Source: Paraburkholderia dinghuensis (lineage in GTDB: Bacteria; Pseudomonadota; Gammaproteobacteria; Burkholderiales; Burkholderiaceae). Taken from it: a stretch of DNA of 64,000 bases. The notes under the pieces were generated by a model. That model ran no database searches and had not been told where the DNA came from. It saw only the letters and a list, made by a program, of their open reading frames with translations. The translations under genes and the position numbers were made by a program. Positions 17,564 to 26,006 of the stretch are shown here, piece after piece. The stretch is taken from contig NZ_RQIS01000006.1 of the NCBI RefSeq assembly GCF_003837865.1, positions 173,294 through 237,293 on the forward strand, read 5' to 3'. Each line of letters starts with the position of its first letter. Positions within the stretch are counted from its first letter, which is position 1.

Positions 17564-18544
17564 ATGGCGAAAGCAGTGCGCTTCCATGAAACCGGCGGAC
17601 CCGAAGTCTTGCGCTACGAGAACGTCGAAGTGGGTGACCCGGGCCCCGGACAGGTCCGCCTGCGCCACGAGGCTGTGGGACTGAATTTCGCCGACACCTA
17701 CTTCCGAAGTGGCCTGTATCCGGTGCCGTTGCCTGCGGGCATGGGTGTCGAAGCGGCGGGCGTGGTCGAGGCCGTGGGCCCCGAAGTCACCAACGTCGCG
17801 GTCGGCGACCGTGTGACCTACACCGGCTTCATCAACACGCTCGGCGCCTACAGCACCGAGCGCCTGATCCCGGCGGCACCGCTCATCAAGCTGCCGGACG
17901 CAATCTCCTGCGAAACGGCTGCCGGCATGACGATGCGCGGCCTGACCTCGTCGTACCTGATGCGCCGCATTCATGACTTCAAGGCCGGCGACACGATTCT
18001 GCTGCACGCGGCCGCAGGCGGCGTGGGCCTGATCGTATCGCAATGGGCGAAGCTGCTGGACCTCACGGTGATCGGCACGGTATCGAGCGAAGCGAAGGGC
18101 GAAGTGGCGCGCGCGCATGGCTGCGATCACATCGTCTATTACAGCCGCGAAGACGTCGCAAAGCGCGTGCGTGAACTCACGAATGGCGTGGGCGTGAACG
18201 TCGTGTTCGACAGCGTCGGCAAGGACACCTTCGAGGCGTCGCTCGATTCGCTCAAGCGCCGCGGCCTGATGGTTTGCGTCGGCACGGCGTCCGGGCCGAT
18301 CCCGCCGTTCAATCCGCAGATCCTGGCGATGAAGGGGTCGCTCTACCTCACGCGCCCGGCGCTCGCGGACTATATCGCAGACCCCGCCGAGAAAAACGCG
18401 CTCGCCGAAGAACTGTTCGGGCATGTCGCCGCGGGCCGCATCAAGATCGAACTGAACCAGCGTTACGCGCTGGAAGACGCGGTCGAGGCACACCGCGATC
18501 TCGAATCGCGCAAGACGACGGGCTCGTCGGTCTTCGTTATCTGA
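17564..18544 (+). CDS. Quinone oxidoreductase, zinc-independent MDR family
   Basis: A 326-residue medium-chain dehydrogenase/reductase of the QorA type (NADPH:quinone reductase or enoyl reductase). It has an N-terminal GroES-like domain (GPGQVRLRHEAVGLNFADTYFRSGLYP) and a Rossmann domain with the AAAGGVG nucleotide loop at about residue 148. Zinc ligands of alcohol dehydrogenases are absent, as expected. It starts behind GGAGAG, and the next gene starts 10 nt after its stop. In this cluster it could reduce an enoyl or quinone-like intermediate. Confidence 0.85.
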   Translation: MAKAVRFHETGGPEVLRYENVEVGDPGPGQVRLRHEAVGLNFADTYFRSGLYPVPLPAGMGVEAAGVVEAVGPEVTNVAVGDRVTYTGFINTLGAYSTERLIPAAPLIKLPDAISCETAAGMTMRGLTSSYLMRRIHDFKAGDTILLHAAAGGVGLIVSQWAKLLDLTVIGTVSSEAKGEVARAHGCDHIVYYSREDVAKRVRELTNGVGVNVVFDSVGKDTFEASLDSLKRRGLMVCVGTASGPIPPFNPQILAMKGSLYLTRPALADYIADPAEKNALAEELFGHVAAGRIKIELNQRYALEDAVEAHRDLESRKTTGSSVFVI

Positions 18545-18554
18545 GGAGAGTAAC

Positions 18555-19403
18555 GTGCGAGTCGAACAACTGACCTGCGCCATCGGCGCCGAGCTGACCG
18601 GCGTGAATCTCGCCGATGCCATCCACGACGATGGCCTTTTCGCCGAGATTCGCGCGACGCTGCTCAAGCACCGCGTGCTGTTCCTGCGCGACCAGAACAT
18701 TTCGCGTGCCGAGCATGTGGCGTTTGCGCGCCGCTTCGGCGAGCTGGAGGATCATCCTGTCGCCGGTAGCGACCCGGAGAATCCTGGCCTCGTGCGCATC
18801 TACAAGAACCCGGACCAGCCCAACGACCGGTATGAAAACGCGTGGCACGCGGACGCCACCTGGCGCGAGGCTCCGCAGTTCGGCGCTGTGTTGCGCTGTG
18901 TTGAGTGTCCGCCTGTCGGCGGCGACACGATGTGGGCAAACATGGCGCTCGCCTACGAGAAGCTGCCGGAGCACGTGAAGGCGCAAATCGCGGACCTGCG
19001 TGCCCGCCACAGCATCGAGGCGAGCTTCGGCGCGGCGATGCCAATCGAGAAGCGTCACGCGCTCAAGGCGCAGTTCCCGGACGCGGAGCACCCGGTCGTT
19101 CGCACGCACCCGGAGACCGGCGAGAAAGTATTGTTCGTGAGCGCGTTCACCACGCACTTCACGAACTATCACACGCCGGAGCGCGTGCGCTTCGGGCAGG
19201 ACGCGAACCCCGGCGCCGGCGATTTGCTGCGCTATCTCGTGAGCCAGGCCTATATCCCCGAGTATCAGGTGCGCTGGCGCTGGAAGCCCAACAGCATCGC
19301 GATCTGGGACAACCGCAGCACGCAGCACTATGCCGTGATGGACTACCCGCCGTGCCACCGCAAGATGGAACGTGCAGGCATCATCGGTGACAAGCCGCAC
19401 TGA
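18555..19403 (+). CDS. TauD/TfdA family 2-oxoglutarate-dependent dioxygenase
   Basis: A 282-residue non-haem Fe(II) oxygenase. The iron-binding His98-x-Asp100 is in NAWHADATWRE. The distal His is in NRSTQHYAVMDY, followed by the 2-oxoglutarate-binding Arg near the C-terminus (CHRKMERAG). The start is GTG at 18555 behind GAGGAG. Members hydroxylate taurine, 2,4-D, alkyl sulfates, carnitine precursors and similar acids. The conserved active-site set says it is active; the substrate is unknown. Tight spacing on both sides places it in the catabolic operon. Confidence 0.85.
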   Translation: MRVEQLTCAIGAELTGVNLADAIHDDGLFAEIRATLLKHRVLFLRDQNISRAEHVAFARRFGELEDHPVAGSDPENPGLVRIYKNPDQPNDRYENAWHADATWREAPQFGAVLRCVECPPVGGDTMWANMALAYEKLPEHVKAQIADLRARHSIEASFGAAMPIEKRHALKAQFPDAEHPVVRTHPETGEKVLFVSAFTTHFTNYHTPERVRFGQDANPGAGDLLRYLVSQAYIPEYQVRWRWKPNSIAIWDNRSTQHYAVMDYPPCHRKMERAGIIGDKPH

Positions 19404-19424
19404 TCAGGCAGGAGACCATAACAA

Positions 19425-19985
19425 ATGGCTTCACAAACCACACCGACCATCCTGATGGTTCCGGGGCTGCGCGATCACGTTGCGGAACATTGGCAAACGT
19501 TGCTGGAGGCAAGGCTGCCGAAGGCTGCCTCGGTGCCGCCGCTCGAACACGACAAGCTCAGTTGCGCGGCGCGCGTTGCAGCCCTCGATGCGGCACTCGC
19601 GAAAATCGACGGCCCCGTCATCCTCGTCGCGCACAGCGCAGGCGTGATGATCACGGTTCAATGGGCTCAGCAGCACAGCCGCAAGATTCACGGCGCGCTG
19701 CTCGCCGCGCCGGCCGACCTCGAGACGCCGCTGCCGGCTGGCTACCCGGCCTTTGATGCGATCGCCCAGAACGGCTGGTATCCGATTCCGCGCAAGCCGC
19801 TGCCGTTCCCGAGCATCGTCGGTGCAAGCCGCAATGATCCGCTCGCGAGCTTCGAACGTGTGGAGGCCATGGCGAAGGACTGGGGCAGCCGCCTCGTCGA
19901 CCTGGGCGAAGTCGGTCACCTGAATCCCATCGCGGGCTTCGGTGAATGGTCCATGGCCGAAACGCTGATCAATGAACTGCTCTGA
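19425..19985 (+). CDS. RBBP9/YdeN-like alpha/beta hydrolase
   Basis: A 186-residue serine hydrolase of the small RBBP9/YdeN family. The nucleophile Ser71 is in VAHSAG, the catalytic Asp candidate is in SRNDP, and the His is in GHLNP near the C-terminus. The N-terminal MVPGLRDHVAEHWQ is a family hallmark. There is no signal peptide. It sits 21 bp after the dioxygenase and 60 bp before the Rieske gene, so it probably hydrolyses an ester or thioester intermediate of the same pathway. Confidence 0.82.
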   Translation: MASQTTPTILMVPGLRDHVAEHWQTLLEARLPKAASVPPLEHDKLSCAARVAALDAALAKIDGPVILVAHSAGVMITVQWAQQHSRKIHGALLAAPADLETPLPAGYPAFDAIAQNGWYPIPRKPLPFPSIVGASRNDPLASFERVEAMAKDWGSRLVDLGEVGHLNPIAGFGEWSMAETLINELL

Positions 19986-20045
19986 TCGGAAGTGAGCGGC
20001 GCAGGCAAGCCGCGACGCGAGTCAATGAAGTTGGGGGTAAAGGAA

Positions 20046-20375
20046 ATGTCACGTGAGGTACCGGTAGCCACTGTCGATGAACTCGCGCCGGGGCAGCGCA
20101 AGCTGGCTTTCGTCGATGGCCGCAGCATCGTCCTGTTCAACGTTGCTGGCTCGGTTCACGCGATCGACAACTCGTGCCCCCATAACGGTGCCTCGCTCGC
20201 GAGCGGTCAGCTGGAAGGGTGCTTGCTGCGCTGCCCGGCGCACGGATTGCGCTTCGATCTGCGCACCGGCTGTATGCCGGGAGCGGGCGGATTGAGCGTG
20301 AAAACGTTCCCGGTGCGGACCGTGGACGACAAGCTGGTGGTGATCCTCGAGGACGCGGCTACGGATCTCGCGTAG
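20046..20375 (+). CDS. Rieske [2Fe-2S] ferredoxin
   Basis: A 109-residue Rieske protein. The cluster ligands are Cys44 and His46 (CPHNGA) and Cys63 and His66 (CPAHG), the full pattern of oxygenase-type Rieske ferredoxins. The ATG at 20046 follows GGGGGTAAAGGAA; an upstream in-frame ATG at 20025 has a weaker site. It could feed electrons to an oxygenase, although TauD-type enzymes do not need one. Its partner may be encoded elsewhere, or it may serve another step. Confidence 0.87.
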   Translation: MSREVPVATVDELAPGQRKLAFVDGRSIVLFNVAGSVHAIDNSCPHNGASLASGQLEGCLLRCPAHGLRFDLRTGCMPGAGGLSVKTFPVRTVDDKLVVILEDAATDLA

Positions 20376-20432
20376 GACAGCACGGGTGGTTCGGTTATCG
20401 GCCCAAGAGACAATCATTCAGGATAGCAAACG

Positions 20433-22061
20433 ATGCAAGGTTTGATGATGCAACAACCGCTGCTGGTCGCTTCGCTGCTCATGCACGCGGAACGCCATCA
20501 CAGCGACCGGGAAATCGTCTCGCGGCGAGTGGAAGGCGACATTCATCGCTATCGCTACCAGGATCTCGCGCAACGTGCGCGCCGCATGGCCAATGCGCTC
20601 GAGAGTCTGGGCGTCGCCCGCGGCGAACGTGTAGGCACGCTGGCGTGGAACGGCTACCGGCACATGGAGCTGTACTTTGCCGTATCGGGCTCCGGCTCCG
20701 TGCTCCATACGCTCAATCCGCGGCTGCACGCCGACCAGCTCGTGTACATCATCGAGCATGCACAAGATCGCGTCGTCTTCTTCGACCTCACGTTCTTGCC
20801 GCTGATCGAAAGCGTCGCGCCGCGCGTGACGAGCCCGATATTTTTCGTCGCGATGACCGATCGCGCACATATGCCGAGCGATCATGCGCTCGGCTCCAGG
20901 TTGCTCTGCTACGAGGATCTGATCGAAGGTCACAGCGCGGATTTCGACTGGCCGCTGCTCGACGAAAACAGCGCCTCTTCGCTCTGCTATACGTCGGGCA
21001 CGACCGGCAACCCCAAGGGGGTGCTTTATAGCCACCGCTCGACACTGCTGCACACCTACGCAGCGGCACTGCCGGATTCGCTGAACTGCTCGGCGCGCGA
21101 CGCGATTCTCCCAGTCGTGCCGATGTTCCATGTGAACGCGTGGGGGCTGCCGTATATCGCGTGCATGGTGGGTGCGAAGCTCGTGTTTCCGGGGCCGGCG
21201 CTCGACGGCAAGTCGCTCTATCAACTGATCGAGCAAGAGCAGGTCACGCTCTCGGCCGGTGTGCCGACGGTCTGGCAGGGTTTGCTTTCACATGTCGAAT
21301 CGGTCGAAGGTTCGTTTTCGTCGATGCGGCGCACGATTATCGGCGGCGCGCCGTGTCCGACTGCGATGACGACGGCGTTCCAGGAACGGCATCACGTCGA
21401 TGTGCTGCACGCATGGGGCATGACGGAGTTGAGCCCGGTTGGCACCGTCTGCAGTTTCAAGGCGCATCAGACCGCGCTGCCCGAAGCCGAGCGCTACGCG
21501 CTTCAGGCGAAGCAGGGGCGTTCGGTATTCGGCATCGACATGAAGATCGTCGACGTTGCGGGCAAAGAATTGCCGTGGGACGGCTGCGCCGCCGGCGATC
21601 TGCTCGTGCGCGGACATTGGGTCACGCACGAGTACTTCGGTGGCGACTACGCATCGCCGCTGAACGACGGCTGGTTTCCGACCGGCGACGTCGCGAAGAT
21701 CGACCCGGACGGCTTCATGCAGATCGTGGATCGCAGCAAGGACGTCATCAAGTCCGGCGGCGAATGGATCAGCTCGGCCGACATCGAAAACGTCGCGGGT
21801 CTGCACCCTGAAGTTGCGACCGCGGTTTGTATCGCCGCGCGGCACCCGAAGTGGGATGAGCGCCCGCTGCTGCTGATCGTGAAGAAGCCCGGCAGCGCGC
21901 TCGAAGCGCAAGAACTGCTTACGTTCTTTGACGGTCGCGTAGCGAAGTGGTGGAAGCCCGAAGCGGTGCTGTTCATCGACGCCGTACCGATCGGCGCGAC
22001 GGGCAAGGTGCTCAAGAACAAGCTACGCGAGCAGTACGGCGACTACTACATGTCGCTTTGA
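20433..22061 (+). CDS. Acyl-CoA synthetase (long-chain fatty-acid-CoA ligase type)
   Basis: A 542-residue adenylate-forming ligase activating a carboxylic acid with ATP and CoA. The P-loop-like A3 motif is YTSGTTGNPKG, the A5 region is HAWGMTELSPVG, the A7/A8 hinge is GWFPTGDVAKIDPDGF then DRSKDVIKSGGEWI, and the catalytic Lys is in GATGKVLKNKLRE near the end. It resembles medium- and long-chain enzymes of the FadD/AlkK kind. It begins 57 bp after the Rieske gene and likely activates the pathway substrate before the BKACE or beta-oxidation steps. Confidence 0.88.
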   Translation: MQGLMMQQPLLVASLLMHAERHHSDREIVSRRVEGDIHRYRYQDLAQRARRMANALESLGVARGERVGTLAWNGYRHMELYFAVSGSGSVLHTLNPRLHADQLVYIIEHAQDRVVFFDLTFLPLIESVAPRVTSPIFFVAMTDRAHMPSDHALGSRLLCYEDLIEGHSADFDWPLLDENSASSLCYTSGTTGNPKGVLYSHRSTLLHTYAAALPDSLNCSARDAILPVVPMFHVNAWGLPYIACMVGAKLVFPGPALDGKSLYQLIEQEQVTLSAGVPTVWQGLLSHVESVEGSFSSMRRTIIGGAPCPTAMTTAFQERHHVDVLHAWGMTELSPVGTVCSFKAHQTALPEAERYALQAKQGRSVFGIDMKIVDVAGKELPWDGCAAGDLLVRGHWVTHEYFGGDYASPLNDGWFPTGDVAKIDPDGFMQIVDRSKDVIKSGGEWISSADIENVAGLHPEVATAVCIAARHPKWDERPLLLIVKKPGSALEAQELLTFFDGRVAKWWKPEAVLFIDAVPIGATGKVLKNKLREQYGDYYMSL

Positions 22062-22150
22062 TATCCGACCACAGTCACAGAGTTTCAAACACGCAGTAAC
22101 CATAAGCCACCGGGCCCACCCGGAAGGTATCCACGCACGGAGGAGACGAA

Positions 22151-23341
22151 ATGAAATTGAAGTTCGGCGCATTGGCAGCAGTTGCCCTGTTTGCCAGCAC
22201 AGCTCACGCGCAATCGTCGGTCACGCTCTATGGAGCGCTGGATTCGGGTCTGCTCTACCAGAGCACGTCGGCGGCGCTCGCATCGGCGCCGTTTTTGCCG
22301 AACACCAAGCTGAACGGCAACGCAGGCCACGTGGTTCAGCTCAAGGACGGTGGCATCTACTCGAGCATCTTCGGCATGAAGGGCACGGAAGACCTTGGCG
22401 GCGGCTACGCAGCCAACTTCAAGCTCCAGGGGGCGTTTAACACCTCCAACGGCCAGACGCAAAGGTTCTCTGTGCCCGCGTCGCTGGGCAGCTCGATTTT
22501 CACCCAGGTCACGACCGTCGGTCTGTCGGGACCGTTCGGCAAGATCGACTTCGGCCGCCAGTTCGCGCCGATGGCCTACGCGATGGCCGAAACGGACGTG
22601 CGCAACGCGCAGTACTTCGGCAGCGTCCTGACCGCCTGGCTGACCATGAACACGATGTCGGGCTGGTCGGGAAGCACCACGAACGGCCAGATTGGCGCGC
22701 TGTATGACGACAATTCGATCGTCTACAATTCGCCGTCGTTCTACGGCGTGTCCACTGCACTGCAGTACTCGCCCGGCGGGGTGGCAGGGCAGGCCCAAGG
22801 CGGCACGCGCGAGTCGGCGATACTTAAGTATTCTGGCTTTGGTCTGAACGCGGATGCCGTCTACTACAACGGGCACGACGCGAACCCTTTTCCTTACACG
22901 AGCCCGAACGCGGCGGTTCCGGCCACTGGCCTGAACAATAACCGCTTCGTCTACTTTGGCGCGAAGTACACATGGCACGGCTTCTCGGTCTCCGGTTCGT
23001 TCAGCAACGGGCGCAATCCGGCCAGACCGAATGCGGCGCCGCCATTTGTTGTCTCCGGTGATTTCGACATGTGGACGGGCGGTCTTGGCTACCGCTTCTC
23101 CCCGGTGTTCGACGTCACCTCGGGTGTCTATTACCTGAAAGACAACAAGCACAACGCGAACCAGTCGACCGCCTACGCAATCGGCGGCAACTATAGGGTG
23201 TCGGCGCGCACGGCGCTTTATGCCCAGGTCGGCTATGTGTCCAACCGCGGCCAGATGAACCAGGAACTCATTTATGGAACCCCGGTAGCCCCGGGCAAAA
23301 ACACCACAGCCGTCAACTTCGGCTTGCGCCATACGTTCTAA
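22151..23341 (+). CDS. Gram-negative porin (Burkholderia type)
   Basis: A 396-residue outer-membrane porin. The signal peptide ends FASTAHA, followed by the typical mature start QSSVTLYGALDSG. Other hallmarks are GTEDLGGGYAANFKLQ, GLSGPFGKIDFGRQ and the C-terminal Phe (FGLRHTF) required for barrel assembly. The start is behind GGAGGAGA. As the last gene of the catabolic run it probably admits the substrate. A hairpin follows at 23347-23371. Confidence 0.92.
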   Translation: MKLKFGALAAVALFASTAHAQSSVTLYGALDSGLLYQSTSAALASAPFLPNTKLNGNAGHVVQLKDGGIYSSIFGMKGTEDLGGGYAANFKLQGAFNTSNGQTQRFSVPASLGSSIFTQVTTVGLSGPFGKIDFGRQFAPMAYAMAETDVRNAQYFGSVLTAWLTMNTMSGWSGSTTNGQIGALYDDNSIVYNSPSFYGVSTALQYSPGGVAGQAQGGTRESAILKYSGFGLNADAVYYNGHDANPFPYTSPNAAVPATGLNNNRFVYFGAKYTWHGFSVSGSFSNGRNPARPNAAPPFVVSGDFDMWTGGLGYRFSPVFDVTSGVYYLKDNKHNANQSTAYAIGGNYRVSARTALYAQVGYVSNRGQMNQELIYGTPVAPGKNTTAVNFGLRHTF

Positions 23342-23346
23342 GTCGT

Positions 23347-23371
23347 GTGCGGGCCTGGATCAGTCCCGCAC
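23347..23371 (+). terminator. Candidate hairpin after the porin gene
   Basis: GTGCGGG at 23347-23353 pairs with CCCGCAC at 23365-23371 across an 11-nt loop, six bases after the porin stop. No T-run follows, so it may be a rho-assisted or mRNA-protecting stem rather than a classical terminator. Confidence 0.35.
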
Positions 23372-23554
23372 TGGCCCACCTTGGCGCAGGCTGCCGGGCA
23401 ACCGGAAGCACGCGTCGGGGTGGTTTTGTCATTTCTGCGTCACCAGCGATCTCGCGACGGGCGCAAGCAGGCCGCCGACGCGCCCGGTCCGTCCGCGTGA
23501 TCGCAGACGGAAAAACAGCGGTTCACCTAGCAGCAGCAACCACAGGAGAATTTA

Positions 23555-23923
23555 ATGAACACAACCACCAAGACCCTCAGCCTGGCGCTCTGCACGCTGC
23601 TCGCCGCGGCGTCCCTGAACGCGTCCGCGCAACCCGCAGCCAGCGCACCTGGCGATACAGCCATGGCGGCGTCCAGCCCGGCGGCGCCCGCTGCGCCGAC
23701 CAACACCAAACTGCGGCGCGCGGTGTACACCGCGATCGCGAAGCACAAGGAAATCCACGGCGGCAGTATCGGTGTCACGGCCAAGAATGGGGCGGTTACG
23801 CTGAATGGCACGGTTCCGGATGCCGCGCAGATCGACAAAGTCGCCGAGATTGCCAAGGGCGTGCCTGGCGTTATGTCGGTGACAAACAAGCTGACGGTCC
23901 AGAAGCCACTGGGCGGTATGTAA
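23555..23923 (+). CDS. Secreted BON-domain protein
   Basis: A 122-residue periplasmic protein. The signal peptide spans about residues 1-25 (cut near NASAQPA), then a Pro/Ala-rich linker, then one BON domain (residues about 52-118: GVTAKNGAVTLNGTV, KVAEIAKGVPGVMSVTNKL). BON domains bind lipid surfaces and help keep the cell envelope stable. The ATG at 23555 follows AGGAGAATTTA. A decayed relative lies just downstream (24033-24211), pointing to an old tandem duplication. Confidence 0.82.
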   Translation: MNTTTKTLSLALCTLLAAASLNASAQPAASAPGDTAMAASSPAAPAAPTNTKLRRAVYTAIAKHKEIHGGSIGVTAKNGAVTLNGTVPDAAQIDKVAEIAKGVPGVMSVTNKLTVQKPLGGM

Positions 23924-24032
23924 CGTGAAAGGCACGCCGGCGGTACTGTCGATGTGAAGTACGCGTTCGTCGAGCGCAATCGACACTACCGGCCGGTTTT
24001 GGTGCTGTGCGAGGTGGTGAAAGTCAGTCCCA

Positions 24033-24211
24033 GTGGATATCAAAAACGCCCGCAACATCAGCGTGCGCGCGAAAAACGGCGCGGTGACGCTCAGTGGCAC
24101 GGTTTTGGAAACGCACAAATCGGCAAGGTCCAGGACATTGCCAGGTGCGTTCCCCGTGTGACGTAGATGAACAACAAGTAGACGGTGCAGAAGTTTTTTG
24201 GCCCCATGTAA
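24033..24211 (+). pseudogene. Decayed second BON-domain gene
   Basis: From 24033 one frame reads ISVRAKNGAVTLSGTV, matching the BON core of the intact neighbour (GVTAKNGAVTLNGTV). Around 24105 the homology moves to another frame (NAQIGKVQDIARCVPRVT), then continues past two stops as NNK and TVQKFFGPM, matching the neighbour's end TVQKPLGGM. The 5' part, including a signal peptide, is missing. At least one frameshift and two stop codons make this a pseudogene. Confidence 0.75.
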
Positions 24212-24734
24212 GCTTCCACAAGAGGAGCGGGGTGTTTTCTGGTCACACCGGGGCCCGCCCAACAGCGGTGAGGCACGCTTCAGACGGCAAGGCCGCCGTC
24301 GAACCGATGCGACGCACCGCTTGCATTGCGCTGCAATTTCCGCCCTGGGCGAGCGTCCGCGCGGTGGCTAGCTGCCGGGCCGCGGTGGGTTACCGCAATC
24401 ATCTCAATCGGACGAAGGTCCGATATACCACGCCGAATAGTCGTCCTAACCTGCAAGATCACCAACCCGGTCACCTGGCTGGGGCCGAGGATTTGCTCTC
24501 GGACGAGCGTGTGATGAATGGAAGAGGGCATAAGGGTCCGATGAGATGTCATCAGGTTACCCGGCAAGAATATCTGGACCTTGCCGGTAGTGAACCGTTC
24601 ACCAACCTGGTTTCGATGTCACCGCTAACGTCGCATGATTTTATTGGCCCAAGTCGGATCCCGTCGCTATGCGCGCAATAGACGTGCTTGCGCGCCACGC
24701 GTGATCGTCTGGAATCGTCCCTGAGGAAAAGCGT
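24212..24734. other. Intergenic stretch, no supported gene
   Basis: About 520 bp. A long plus frame across 24094-24681 overlaps the BON relic, has no ribosome site and shows no domain, so it is not called. No repeats or hairpins stood out. Confidence 0.45.
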
Positions 24735-25655
24735 ATGCGCAACGCTCAGCACCCGACAGCCAGGGGCGCGGCGGCGCAACGCTTGATCCGTCGGCTGTTG
24801 CCCGCGCTTTGCTTCACAGTGCTCATGTTCCCCGGCGGCGCACCAGGGATGGACTTCAAGATCTACTACCAACCTCAACTCAAGCTGAAGATGGTTATCG
24901 GCGAGGGGAGGATTCAGGACGGCGACGCAGAGAAGTTTCTGACGCTCGCCAAAAAAGCCGACCGTGATATCGACGGACTAGTTCTCCTTCTTTTGAATAG
25001 TCCTGGAGGAAATGTCGAGGCCGCTTTCCGGCTCGTCGATGCAATGGACAAAGTGCGCGTCTACGCGACCGTTCCAGACAACGCCAAATGCGCGTCCGCT
25101 TGTGCTTCGATCGTGTTCGCTTCAGGGGAGCGTCGAAGTATTGTTGGCGGTGGATTGCTTGGTTTCCACAGCTGCTACAAGCGCGATGGAAAGACTTACG
25201 CAGCGGACTCGCTTTGTAACGAGATAATTGCGGCCAATGCCATGCAAAGAGGTGTCAGTCACGCAGGCATCAATCGTTTCGTCAAGCAATACGGCGCGCG
25301 AGACATGGCATGGGTGGGGCGCGACGCCGCCTGTACGACGATGCAAGGGCTTTGCAGGCCAGGGGCGCTGGAGAATCAATCCGTTATGAAGGCCGCCTTG
25401 ATCGAGAGTTTTGAATGCAGCAAGCTCATATCCATTCAAGCGCAGCTTATTTGCGGGGATGCGGAACTTACGCGTGTCGATCAGGAACTAGCGGAAATTT
25501 ATAGTCAAAAAACAAAATCGGCGACGAATAAATCGAAGTTGCGTGAAGATCAACGAGCATGGCTTCGCAATTCTCGCAATGTGTGTGGCGATAAAGCTTG
25601 CTTGCTGCGTAGCTATCGTCTCCGCATCGATGAACTAAAGCGGACGCGCTCGTAA
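24735..25655 (+). CDS. Periplasmic ClpP-like domain fused to a LprI-like domain
   Basis: A 306-residue protein with an N-terminal hydrophobic signal (residues about 19-38). The middle (about 40-215) resembles the ClpP/crotonase-like periplasmic proteins of the COG3904 type: LLLNSPGGNVEAAFRLVDAM, then CASACASIVFASGERRSI, then LGFHSC, matching the oxyanion loop, the region of the catalytic Ser, and the His strand of SppA/ClpP-like folds. The C-terminal about 80 residues (LICGDAELTRVDQELAEIY... LREDQRAWLRNSRN) match the DUF1311/LprI lysozyme-inhibitor-like domain. Base composition is lower in GC toward the 3' end. The combination suggests an envelope protease-like or inhibitor role; this is inference. 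Confidence 0.68.
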   Translation: MRNAQHPTARGAAAQRLIRRLLPALCFTVLMFPGGAPGMDFKIYYQPQLKLKMVIGEGRIQDGDAEKFLTLAKKADRDIDGLVLLLLNSPGGNVEAAFRLVDAMDKVRVYATVPDNAKCASACASIVFASGERRSIVGGGLLGFHSCYKRDGKTYAADSLCNEIIAANAMQRGVSHAGINRFVKQYGARDMAWVGRDAACTTMQGLCRPGALENQSVMKAALIESFECSKLISIQAQLICGDAELTRVDQELAEIYSQKTKSATNKSKLREDQRAWLRNSRNVCGDKACLLRSYRLRIDELKRTRS

Positions 25656-25775
25656 CGATGTACGCGATTAATAGCGGTCATATTTGCTTCGTTCGTCTCT
25701 TTCCTTTTTCTACAATGCGCCAGGCGCGGCTATCGTAGTTGCTTCGAACCGCGCCCCAGTCGCACGCATCCACAC

Positions 25776-26006
25776 TTATGCGTTTGCTTGGCCTCGTCTG
25801 GGTGAGGGTGATTCAGGATCCTGCGGACGGAGTAGAGCGTTCGCCCCATGCAACTGGGGACCTGGCTGCGGGACGGTGGTCCTGTCTCCTTCCGAACCGG
25901 AAGCCGGAGCTGGCGTAATCGCGGCAGGCGGGGTCGACGCTACCGAACCGTGGACAAGCAACCCAGTCGATGCAATGAAGATTGCGGCTAGTAACAAAAA
26001 TCCCAT
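25776..26006 (-). CDS. Small proline-rich secreted or membrane-anchored peptide
   Basis: A 76-residue protein. The ATG at 26006 is chosen inside a longer open frame because GGGAGG lies 8 nt upstream and a signal-like helix follows at once (MGFLLLAAIFIASTGLLVHG). The rest is Pro/Ala/Gly-rich (STPPAAITPAPASGSEGDR) and ends basic. No domain is recognised. The opposite strand carries an overlapping frame without a ribosome site. Confidence 0.45.
   Translation of the reverse strand: MGFLLLAAIFIASTGLLVHGSVASTPPAAITPAPASGSEGDRTTVPQPGPQLHGANALLRPQDPESPSPRRGQANA

Noticed and set aside
24094..24681. Open plus frame of 195 codons
   Set aside because: Starts inside the BON relic, with no ribosome site, no signal peptide and no recognised domain.
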